Source of the DNA: an uncultured Ruthenibacterium sp.
GTDB taxonomy: Bacteria; Bacillota; Clostridia; Oscillospirales; Ruminococcaceae
Direction: 5' to 3'
Assembly (NCBI GenBank): GCA_910587145.1
Contig: CAJUMH010000011.1
Coordinates: 5,167 to 69,166 of the forward strand
Length of the DNA: 64,000 nucleotides
Positions 8,030-15,559 of this stretch are shown here, in pieces. Both the position numbers and the translations under genes were made by a program. The notes under the pieces were generated by a model, which did no database searches, had not been told where the DNA came from, and saw nothing but the letters and a program-made list of their open reading frames with translations. How positions within the stretch are numbered: position 1 is the first letter of the stretch; each line of letters opens with the position of its first letter.

Positions 8030-9004
8030 ATGCCGGAGCAGGCAAAGAGGGTACGTGCCGCAAAAACGCCGGGTCGGCCAAACAGATTTGTGGCATATAT
8101 GCGAAAATACTGGTTCATCTATGCGCTGGCGATACCGGGTTTTCTGTTTTTGCTGGTGTTCAGCTACGGGCCAATGTATGGCATTCAGCTGGCGTTCAAG
8201 GATTATAAAATGAACCTTGGCGTCTGGGGCAGCCCGTGGGTGGGTCTTGCGCATTATCGCCGCCTTTTTTCGGATCCGGTCTTCCTTCAGGCGTTCAAAA
8301 ATACGGTGCTCATCAATGTATACAACCTTATTTTCGGCTTTACCTTCAATGTGTTCCTTGCGCTGATGATCAACGAGATTCAGTTCCGCCGCCTGAAGAG
8401 CGTGGTGCAGACGGCCGTCTACCTGCCGTACTTCCTGTCATGGGTTATCTTTGCGGGCCTTGTGCAGGTATTCCTTGCGGCCCCAACGCCGGGCGACGTG
8501 GGCGGCGCGATAAACCAGATGCTTGCCGCGCTTGGAATGAAAACGGTCGATTTTTTAAAAAATCCCGCCATGTTCCGCTCTATCGTCGTCATTACGGGCA
8601 TCATCAAAACAGCGGGCTATTCCACAATCATTTACCTGGCGGCCATCTCGGGCGTGAACCCCGCCCTGTATGAAAGCGCCGCCATCGACGGCGCAAACCG
8701 TCTGGATATGATGCTGCACATTACGCTGCCGCGCATTTTGCCCAGCGTGGCCGTGATGTTCATCCTCTCTGTCTCGCAGATCTTTCTTTCCAACTTCGAC
8801 CAGATCTATAACCTGTACAATAACTTTGTATTGAGCACGGGCGATGTGCTGTCCACCTACATTTACCGCATCAGCCTGGGCGGGGGCGGCACGGAGTTCG
8901 AGCTGTCCACGGCGGCGAACTTCCTGCTCAATGCGATGGGCCTCATCGCCGTGGTAGGAACGAGCAAGTTCGTCGAAAAGATGGACGTTATGGGCATCTT
9001 TTAA
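8030..9004 (+). CDS. CUT1 sugar ABC transporter permease (LplB-type)
   Basis: 324 aa polytopic inner-membrane protein with about six hydrophobic segments after a short basic N-terminus (residues 1-20). The EAA loop, which docks the ATPase, reads ESAAIDGANRLDMM followed by LPRILP. PYFLSWVIFAGLVQVFLA is typical of LplB-like permeases, whose partners import oligosaccharides. Start at 8030 has AGGAGG seven bases upstream. It is the first gene of the rightward operon, 15 bp from the second permease. No ATPase gene is present; this family usually shares a multi-task ATPase (MsmX/UgpC type) encoded elsewhere. Confidence 0.93.
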   Translation: MPEQAKRVRAAKTPGRPNRFVAYMRKYWFIYALAIPGFLFLLVFSYGPMYGIQLAFKDYKMNLGVWGSPWVGLAHYRRLFSDPVFLQAFKNTVLINVYNLIFGFTFNVFLALMINEIQFRRLKSVVQTAVYLPYFLSWVIFAGLVQVFLAAPTPGDVGGAINQMLAALGMKTVDFLKNPAMFRSIVVITGIIKTAGYSTIIYLAAISGVNPALYESAAIDGANRLDMMLHITLPRILPSVAVMFILSVSQIFLSNFDQIYNLYNNFVLSTGDVLSTYIYRISLGGGGTEFELSTAANFLLNAMGLIAVVGTSKFVEKMDVMGIF

Positions 9005-9019
9005 GCGGGAGGGAAAAAG

Positions 9020-9940
9020 ATGGGATCCAACAACAGGCAGCCGCGGCGCAGTATGCGTCAGGCGCTCGGCTTTAATTTCTACGATGTTTTCGTACTGGTT
9101 TTTTGTGTCGGCTTCGCGGTCGTGTGCTTTTATCCGCTGTGGTATGTGCTGATCGCGTCTGTAACGCCGTATGAAGAATTCGTCAAGGGCGGTTTGATGC
9201 TCTGGCCGAGCGGCGGCGTCGATCTGCAATACTACAAAACGATCTTCAGCAATTCGTCGCTTGTAAACAGCATGTGGATCTCGGTTTCCAAAACGGTGAT
9301 CGGCACGGTGCTCAGCCTGCTGGTAACCTCCACCATGGCCTATGCCGTTTCAAAATCATATGTCAAGGGCATGAAGCTGCTGAACGTACTGGTTGTGTTC
9401 AATCTGTTTTTCTCCGGCGGCCTGATTCCGCAGTATCTTTTGTATATGGATCTGGGGCTGATCCGCAACTACTGGGTAATGGTGCTGCCGGGCGCGCTGA
9501 ACATCACGTATTTTATCATCATGCGCAATTACTTTTCCTACTCGGTCCCGACAGAGCTGGAAGAGGCCGCGCGCATCGACGGCTGCAACGACATCAGCGT
9601 GTTTTTCCGCGTGATCATCCCGCTTTCCAAGCCCATGCTTGCGGCGGTCGGCCTGTTCATCGCCGTCATTCAGTGGAACGATTACTATCAGTACATGGTC
9701 TTCATTGCCAGCAAGCCGCAGCTGCAGCCTTTTGCCTGGGTGCTGCGCCGTATTCTGACGGATCAGACCATGATGTCGCAGGTGCGTAACGGCGCGATGT
9801 CGCTGGGCGCGCAGCTGCCGCCCCCCATGGCGCTGCGCATGGCCACCATCATCTGCGCCATGCTGCCCATTATGTGCGTTTATCCGTTCCTGCAAAAGCA
9901 CTTTGCCAAGGGCATGATGCTTGGCGCGGTGAAGGAATAA
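9020..9940 (+). CDS. CUT1 sugar ABC transporter permease (LplC/YtcP-type)
   Basis: 306 aa membrane protein, MalG-like. The EAA motif is ELEEAARIDGCNDISVFFR followed by IIPLSKP. FYPLWYVLIASVTPYEEFV near the N-terminus and the C-terminal PFLQKHFAKGMMLGAVKE are hallmark sequences of the LplC/YtcP subgroup. It pairs with the preceding permease to form the transmembrane channel. A GC-rich hairpin (9973-9990; GCCGCCC/GGGCGGC) follows in the 116-bp gap before the binding-protein gene. Such a hairpin could protect or limit the upstream mRNA so that more binding protein than permease is made. Confidence 0.93.
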   Translation: MGSNNRQPRRSMRQALGFNFYDVFVLVFCVGFAVVCFYPLWYVLIASVTPYEEFVKGGLMLWPSGGVDLQYYKTIFSNSSLVNSMWISVSKTVIGTVLSLLVTSTMAYAVSKSYVKGMKLLNVLVVFNLFFSGGLIPQYLLYMDLGLIRNYWVMVLPGALNITYFIIMRNYFSYSVPTELEEAARIDGCNDISVFFRVIIPLSKPMLAAVGLFIAVIQWNDYYQYMVFIASKPQLQPFAWVLRRILTDQTMMSQVRNGAMSLGAQLPPPMALRMATIICAMLPIMCVYPFLQKHFAKGMMLGAVKE

Positions 9941-10056
9941 CGCGTGCCCGGGCTTTCCGTATTCGGTGTTGCGCCGCCCGCCCGGGCGGCTGAACATAGA
10001 AGACGTCCACAGGGGACGCCTTCACAGAATATCCACCATTTTTAAGGAGGAAAAAC

Positions 10057-11844
10057 ATGAAAATGCATTCCAAGGCACTCGCTCTGCTTTTAACGGCAGC
10101 CATGCTGCTTACCATGCTGGCAGGCTGCGGCAGCGCGGGCAGCTCTGCCCCTGCCCCCTCGGGGAACCAGCAGGGCGGTTCTTCCACGGCTGCGCCCGCG
10201 GGCGATGCCCCGCAGAGCAACGCCGGCCGCGCGAACGTCAATATCCGTTTTTCGCAGTTTGCGAACAGCACGGACGATCCCGAGGGGATGGCCAACGATC
10301 CGATTAAGAAGGCCATCGAGGAGGCCGTGAACATTACCCTCGAATATGACACCGGCACCGAGGGCTACGACGACCGTCTGCAAACAGAGCTTGCCGTGGG
10401 CGCTGCGCCCGAGCTGTTCCCCACATGGGGCGAAGCCGACAAGATCCGCAAATGGGTAGAGGAAGAGGCCGTGCACAACCTCGGCGAGATCATCAACGGC
10501 GATCCCGAGCGCTACCCCACGCTTTATAAGATCATCAATACGCCCGAATACAAGGCCTACAACAAAATGTACCTAGGCGACGAGAACGCGACGTATGCCA
10601 TCTACAGCATCTCCTCGCTCGCGTACCCGATGTTCAACGGCGTGCCCGCTTATAACACCGCCATTCTGGACGAGGTGAACGACGGCAAGGTTCCCGCTAC
10701 GGTGGACGAGTTTGTCGAATTTACCAATGCCGCCGCTGCGGCCGGCTATTCCGGCTGGTGGCCGTACAACGTGAAGCTGACGAACTGGGGCGAGATGGAC
10801 GCCACCATTGCCTCGCCGATGGGCACCTCCATCCTTGCGCCCGCCGGCACCGCGTGGCAGGGCTTTATGCCGGATGACGACAGCAAGATCGGCACGGCGG
10901 ACGAGCACTGGACCATGATGACGACCTCCGAGCAGAGCAAGGAAGCCGTTAAGGTTTTGGCCGAGATGTACAAAACGGGTGCGCTGCATCAGGGCATCGG
11001 CGTGCTCACCGACGAGGACGACGGCTATTCCCAGTTTGCCAACGGCAACATTGCTGCGTTCAGCTATGGCTATGGCTATTACACGCAGTATCACAAGATT
11101 TATAAGAGTGTTTTCAAAGCCGCGAACCCCGATGCCGCGATCGAAGACGTTACGCTGGGTACGGCACTGCAGCAGGACGGCCGCTGGTCGCACAAGTACG
11201 ACACCGGCACATGGGTGGGCGCGAACTACTTCGTTCCGACAAGCTGCGATTATCCCGACCGCGTGCTCGATCTGGTAGAGTTCCTTGCCACCGGCGAGGG
11301 CCAGATGCTGCTGTTCCGCGGCCTGGAAGGGCTCACCTACACGATGGACGGCGACAATGTCGTATACGATATGGACGCGTTTGTCAACATCAACAAATCC
11401 TATGGCTACCCGAACCCCGACCGCTGCCGCTATATGTGGTTCTCGTATCTGTTCGCGGGCGGCGAGATGATGCTCGATCTGGAGAACAAGGATTGGTGGG
11501 AGGCCGTAACCACGCCGTTCGACAACACCATCGAATGGGCCACGGAAGAGGATAAGGAGATTTATGATTATTCCCTGTCCACCATTCAGAGCTTTGTGGG
11601 CGATGTCTATGTAAAGCTGCCTGCCTATTATGGCTTTGTGGCTCTGCCCGGCGACCTGACGGACGTTCGCACCGCCTGCAGCGAGATCACGAACCGTTAT
11701 CTCTCCGCGATGATCGGCGGCCAGATGGATATTGAGAAGGAATGGCCGAACTACGTTGCCGAGTATGAGGCGGCCGGCGCCGCGCAGATCGAGGAAGCGC
11801 TGAACGCCTCCATTCAGGAGTGCCGCGAAACCTACGGCGCATAA
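10057..11844 (+). CDS. Extracellular solute-binding lipoprotein (LplA-like)
   Basis: 595 aa. A lipoprotein signal with lipobox LAGC places the acylated Cys at residue 24, followed by a Ser/Gly/Pro-rich linker (to about residue 55), then a large family-1-type solute-binding domain. Its length exceeds typical MalE (about 400) and fits the LplA-like group that captures complex oligosaccharides. GGAGG lies six bases before the ATG. With the two permeases it forms the importer. Aromatic-rich patches (e.g. YSGWWPYNVKLTNWGEMD) are consistent with carbohydrate stacking. The ligand is unknown. Confidence 0.92.
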   Translation: MKMHSKALALLLTAAMLLTMLAGCGSAGSSAPAPSGNQQGGSSTAAPAGDAPQSNAGRANVNIRFSQFANSTDDPEGMANDPIKKAIEEAVNITLEYDTGTEGYDDRLQTELAVGAAPELFPTWGEADKIRKWVEEEAVHNLGEIINGDPERYPTLYKIINTPEYKAYNKMYLGDENATYAIYSISSLAYPMFNGVPAYNTAILDEVNDGKVPATVDEFVEFTNAAAAAGYSGWWPYNVKLTNWGEMDATIASPMGTSILAPAGTAWQGFMPDDDSKIGTADEHWTMMTTSEQSKEAVKVLAEMYKTGALHQGIGVLTDEDDGYSQFANGNIAAFSYGYGYYTQYHKIYKSVFKAANPDAAIEDVTLGTALQQDGRWSHKYDTGTWVGANYFVPTSCDYPDRVLDLVEFLATGEGQMLLFRGLEGLTYTMDGDNVVYDMDAFVNINKSYGYPNPDRCRYMWFSYLFAGGEMMLDLENKDWWEAVTTPFDNTIEWATEEDKEIYDYSLSTIQSFVGDVYVKLPAYYGFVALPGDLTDVRTACSEITNRYLSAMIGGQMDIEKEWPNYVAEYEAAGAAQIEEALNASIQECRETYGA

Positions 11845-11930
11845 GGCCCTTTGCGCGAACGGGCGCACTGCGGATCTCTTTTTCCGCGCTGCGCCTGCCG
11901 CGCGGACGGCCTTCGGCCCTTTGGGGCCGG

Positions 11931-11992
11931 AGGCCGTTTGAAAGCCGGCGGCCTGCGGGCAAAACCGTATTGCCCCGGCTTTCAAACGGCCT
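11931..11992 (+). repeat. Intercistronic hairpin with 18-bp perfect stem
   Basis: Arms 11931-11948 (AGGCCGTTTGAAAGCCGG) and 11975-11992 are exact reverse complements; the 26-base loop contains a further GGGCAA/TTGCCC pairing. There is no T-tract, so it is more likely an mRNA-stabilising or partial-termination structure after the binding-protein gene than a full terminator. The remaining gap to 12113 shows nothing else except the next gene's ribosome-binding site. Confidence 0.6.
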
Positions 11993-12113
11993 TGCCGCAT
12001 GCGGGAAAGGCGGCAGGACGTTATGGCCGCAGCCGACGGCCCGAAACGGGAGCCGGCCGGCGGACAGAAAACAAGAGCTGTTTTTATTACGATTATTCGG
12101 GAGGAATGGAAAG

Positions 12114-13346
12114 ATGGCACAGCCTGCAAAATTATCCGATCCCTCCGGCCGCGGGAAGGTCGAGGGCTACAAGGTGATTTTTCCCCAGATGCAGCACCCC
12201 TACACCGAGGCCGAGATCGAGGCCGTTGTGAACGTGATGCGCAACGCCGAAGGGCAGACACAGGGCAAATATCTGGAGCAATTCGAAAAGGATTTCGCGG
12301 CCTTTACGGGTGCAAAATACGCATTCGGCGTGAACAACTGCACCAACGCGCTGAAGCTGGCGGCGATCTTCTGCCATATCCAGCCGGGCGACGAGGTGAT
12401 CGTCCCCGCGTATACTTACTGCGCGTCGGCCATCCCGTTCGGCGATTTGGGCGCGAAAATCGTCTGGGCGGATATCCATCCGGATACATGGACGATCGAT
12501 CCGGACGATTTCGAGCGCAAGATCACACCGAGGACCAAGGCCGTTGTGGCCGTGCATTTACTGGGCATCCCGTGCGATATGAAGCGCATTGTGGCCATCG
12601 CGCGCCGTCACGGCGTCAAGGTGGTGGAAGACTGCGCGCAGGCGCTGGATTGCCGTATCGACGGCCAGCACGTGGGCACCTTCGGCGATTTCGGCTGCTT
12701 CAGCTTCCACGCCGCCAAGACGATGACGACGCTGGGAGAGGGCGGCATGTTCGTGTGCTCCGACGACCAGATCGCCCGTAATGTGCCGGGCATCCGCCAC
12801 AACGGCCTGTGCGCGTTCGAGGGCGAGCGGGCGCGCTACTGGGTGCCCGCGATGAGCAATGTGGACGAATTCTTAGAGGATCGCTGGCCGCAGAACTTTT
12901 GCCTCGGCGAGGCGCAGTGCGCGCTTGGCTGTGAGCAGCTGAAAAGTGTTATCGCGAACAACGAGATCCTAATCGAGCAGGACCGCCGCATCCGTGAGTG
13001 GCTGCGGGACGTGCCGGAGATCACATTCCCCGGCATCGTCGAGGGCGGGCGCTATGTGGTGCACCAGTATATCATGCACTACGACGGCAGCCGGTACGGC
13101 AGGACGCGCGATGATCTGCTCGACCTGCTGACACAGAAGTACGGCGTGCGCGCGATTGTGCAATATTATCCGCTGTACCGCTATCCGCTGTTCCGGAAAA
13201 AGGGCTGCGGCGCTTACAACTGCCCGGTGCTGGACAAATGGTGGGACAACAGCTTCTCGTTCCCGTGGTGGTGCGGCATCGACAACGAGAGCATGCGCAC
13301 CATGTGCGAAGGACTGATCGCCGCCGTGAACGAGCTGCGCGGCTGA
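12114..13346 (+). CDS. DegT/DnrJ/EryC1/StrS family aminotransferase
   Basis: 410 aa PLP-dependent enzyme of the sugar aminotransferase family. Visible: GVNNCTNALKLAA (PLP phosphate), PAYTYCASAIPFGDLGA, VVEDCAQALDCRIDG (Asp to the pyridine N) and the Schiff-base Lys in FSFHAAKTMTTLGEGG. Start at 12114 is fixed by GGGAGGA eight bases upstream; upstream in-frame sequence is the intergenic hairpin. Family members usually make amino sugars on nucleotide-activated substrates or aminocyclitols (scyllo-inosose aminotransferase). Here the neighbours are catabolic, so it may run in reverse, converting an amino sugar or aminocyclitol to its keto form. That is inference from context. Confidence 0.88.
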   Translation: MAQPAKLSDPSGRGKVEGYKVIFPQMQHPYTEAEIEAVVNVMRNAEGQTQGKYLEQFEKDFAAFTGAKYAFGVNNCTNALKLAAIFCHIQPGDEVIVPAYTYCASAIPFGDLGAKIVWADIHPDTWTIDPDDFERKITPRTKAVVAVHLLGIPCDMKRIVAIARRHGVKVVEDCAQALDCRIDGQHVGTFGDFGCFSFHAAKTMTTLGEGGMFVCSDDQIARNVPGIRHNGLCAFEGERARYWVPAMSNVDEFLEDRWPQNFCLGEAQCALGCEQLKSVIANNEILIEQDRRIREWLRDVPEITFPGIVEGGRYVVHQYIMHYDGSRYGRTRDDLLDLLTQKYGVRAIVQYYPLYRYPLFRKKGCGAYNCPVLDKWWDNSFSFPWWCGIDNESMRTMCEGLIAAVNELRG

Positions 13347-13389
13347 GAAAAATCAAACGGGGCGTCTGCGTGAAAGGAACGGTGAGATC

Positions 13390-13447
13390 AGAAAACGAAG
13401 TGTTTGCAGGGGCCGCGCAGCGGAGCTGTGCCGCCACTTCGTTTTCT
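13390..13447 (+). repeat. Intercistronic hairpin with 13-bp perfect stem
   Basis: AGAAAACGAAGTG (13390-13402) pairs exactly with CACTTCGTTTTCT (13435-13447) around a GC-rich 32-base loop. It sits between the DegT gene and the DapA-family gene. No clear T-tract follows, so attenuation or mRNA protection is likelier than complete termination. Confidence 0.5.
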
Positions 13448-13544
13448 TCCGGAACCGCCCCTAAGATCGGACGCCCTGTTTTTAGGCAAAGCGCCGCTTT
13501 TTGGGCTCGGCATCCGATAGAAATACTGCAAAGGGGGACGAAGT

Positions 13545-14450
13545 ATGAAATTGGGCAAAGAGGATTTTTCGGGCGTGGTCGCGCCCATTGTAAACCCCTG
13601 CCGGGAGGACGACAGTCTGGACGTGCCCGCGCTGGAACAAAACCTCGCGCGGCTGCTGGCGGCGGATATTGCCGGGCTGTACATCAACGGCGGCACGGGC
13701 GACGCCGCGTGCCTAACGCAGGAGGAACGCCTGCAAACCGCCGCGCTGGCCGTTCCGGCCTGTCTTGCGGCGCAAAAGCTGGCCGTTGTGCACGTGGGGC
13801 AGACAGGCCAGCGCCAGGCTGCGGCACTGGCCGAGCAGGCCGCGCTGCTCGGCGCGCACGCCGTGGCCAGCATTCCGCCCAAAAAGCCATGGCCGCAGAT
13901 CGCGGATTATTACCGCGCGCTGGCCGCCGTGGGCCTGCCCGTCATTGTGTATTACATTCCGGGCGTTACCGGAATGACCGCCGGCATGCCCGAGCTGCGC
14001 GGCCTGCTCGGCATCCCGGGTGTGGCCGGCATTAAGGTGAGCGATTGGAATATTTTTCTTCTGCGCAATATTGTACTGGAATATCCGGAGAAAATCGTGT
14101 ATTCTGGTTTTGATGAGATGCTTGTGCCCGGCCTTCTGTACGGCGCGGACGGCTGCATCGGCACCTGGGCCAATCTGCTGCCCGGGCTGTACGCCAAAAT
14201 TTTCGCGCGCGTGCGCGCCGGGCAGGCGGACGCGGTGCGTCCCGCGATGGACGCGTTCACCGCTTTTTTGGCGAAATGCTGGAATTACGGTGTGCTGGAT
14301 ACGTTTGAGGAGCTCATGCGCGCCAAGGGCTGGGCGGGCCGGTGCTTTCGCCGCCCCAGCGGGTGGAACCCCGGCAGGGTGCCGCCGGATGCGCTGGCGG
14401 CCCTGATAGAGGAACTGGCCGCGCTGGAACGCATGGCAGGCGCGCTGTAA
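13545..14450 (+). CDS. DapA/NanA family lyase (Schiff-base aldolase)
   Basis: 301 aa, standard length for the dihydrodipicolinate synthase/N-acetylneuraminate lyase superfamily. The Schiff-base Lys is in AGIKVSDWN, the catalytic Tyr in VIVYYIPG, and the carboxylate-binding loop is INGGTGD near residue 45. GGTGD rather than the GGTGE common in DapA suggests a non-lysine-pathway member, such as a 2-keto-3-deoxy sugar acid or neuraminate-type lyase. SD-like AAGGGGG precedes the ATG. Together with the nearby glycerate kinase it could split a 2-keto-3-deoxy acid to pyruvate plus an aldehyde. Substrate is not determined. Confidence 0.86.
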   Translation: MKLGKEDFSGVVAPIVNPCREDDSLDVPALEQNLARLLAADIAGLYINGGTGDAACLTQEERLQTAALAVPACLAAQKLAVVHVGQTGQRQAAALAEQAALLGAHAVASIPPKKPWPQIADYYRALAAVGLPVIVYYIPGVTGMTAGMPELRGLLGIPGVAGIKVSDWNIFLLRNIVLEYPEKIVYSGFDEMLVPGLLYGADGCIGTWANLLPGLYAKIFARVRAGQADAVRPAMDAFTAFLAKCWNYGVLDTFEELMRAKGWAGRCFRRPSGWNPGRVPPDALAALIEELAALERMAGAL

Positions 14451-14461
14451 GGCCCAAAGCG

Positions 14462-14485
14462 CCCGCGCCCCGCAGGGGGCGCGGG
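14462..14485 (+). repeat. Intercistronic GC hairpin
   Basis: CCCGCGCCCC (14462-14471), GCAG loop, GGGGCGCGGG (14476-14485): a 10-bp perfect GC stem immediately after the lyase gene, without a T-tract. It is one of several strong hairpins in gaps of this operon. Confidence 0.55.
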
Positions 14486-14547
14486 GATCCCGGCAGCGCG
14501 CCGGGCCATCCGAAGCGCTCCCCGGCGGCAAAGAAAGGAACGCTCTT

Positions 14548-15462
14548 ATGGAATATACTCTGATTCCCGGCACAGGGATGCGCATCAGCAAAATATGCCT
14601 CGGCACCATGACCTTCGGCAGCCCGGTGGCAAGGCCGGACGCGGTGCGCCTTGTACAGGATGCCTATAACCGCTGCGGCGTCAACTTCATTGATACCGCC
14701 AATATGTACGAGGGCTACGACCGCTGCGCGGGCAGCGCGGGCGGCGTTGCGGAAGAGATCCTCGGCGAGGCCGTGGCGCATTGCCGCGGCGATTACATCA
14801 TCGCCACCAAGGTGGGCATGAAGGTGGGCCAGGCGCCCGAGGACGAAAATACCAGCCCCAAGGCCATCCATACGCAGCTGCGCCGCAGCCTTGCGCGCAT
14901 GAAAACCGATTATGTGGATCTTTATTATCTGCATAAGTACGACCCGGATACCGAGCCGCACGCCATCGCCCGCGCAATGGGCGAGCAGCTGCGCGCGGGG
15001 CTTTGCCGCGCGTGGGGCGTGAGCAATTATACCGCCGCGCAGCTGGCAGCGCTGCTGAACGCCGCGCGGGAGGAGGGCGTGCCCGCGCCCTGCCTGTGTC
15101 AGCCCGCGCTGAGCATGCTGAATACGGGCGCGCTGGACGAGCTGCTGCCGCTGTGCGAGGAACGGGGCGTGGGCGTTGTACCTTACCAGATCCTGCAGGG
15201 CGGTATGCTGACGGGCAAATACCGGCGCGGCGCGCCCGCGCCCGAGGGCAGCCGCCTGGCGGAAAAGCCCGAATGGATGAAGCCCCTTACGGATGCGGCG
15301 TACAGCGTGATCGAGCTTTGCGCGCGCGAGGCGGCGCAAAGCGGCGTTTCCATGACGCAGTATGCGCTGCGCTGGGCGCTGGCGCAGCCCGGAGTGGTGA
15401 GCGCGCTGGTGGGCGTTAAACGGCTTGCACAGCTGCAGGAGGCCGCCGCGGCACTGGGCTGA
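14548..15462 (+). CDS. Aldo/keto reductase
   Basis: 304 aa TIM-barrel NADPH-dependent oxidoreductase. The catalytic tetrad is visible: Asp and Tyr in FIDTANMYEGY, Lys in IIATKVGMK, His in YYLHKYDP. C-terminal cofactor-binding residues fall in SALVGVKRLAQLQEA. SD AAAGGAA precedes ATG. It would reduce or oxidise a sugar aldehyde or ketone in the pathway. The aldo/keto reductase family is broad, so only the class of reaction can be stated. Upstream and downstream gaps are 97 bp each; the downstream one holds a CCGGCAG/CTGCCGG inverted repeat (15480-15515). Confidence 0.9.
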   Translation: MEYTLIPGTGMRISKICLGTMTFGSPVARPDAVRLVQDAYNRCGVNFIDTANMYEGYDRCAGSAGGVAEEILGEAVAHCRGDYIIATKVGMKVGQAPEDENTSPKAIHTQLRRSLARMKTDYVDLYYLHKYDPDTEPHAIARAMGEQLRAGLCRAWGVSNYTAAQLAALLNAAREEGVPAPCLCQPALSMLNTGALDELLPLCEERGVGVVPYQILQGGMLTGKYRRGAPAPEGSRLAEKPEWMKPLTDAAYSVIELCAREAAQSGVSMTQYALRWALAQPGVVSALVGVKRLAQLQEAAAALG

Positions 15463-15559
15463 CCGCGCCGAGAGCGGCGCCGGCAGGCCATTTGGACGCC
15501 GGTTTTGTCTGCCGGACAATTTTATCGATCGAAATCGAAGGAGGAAGGGAGCGCCCTTT

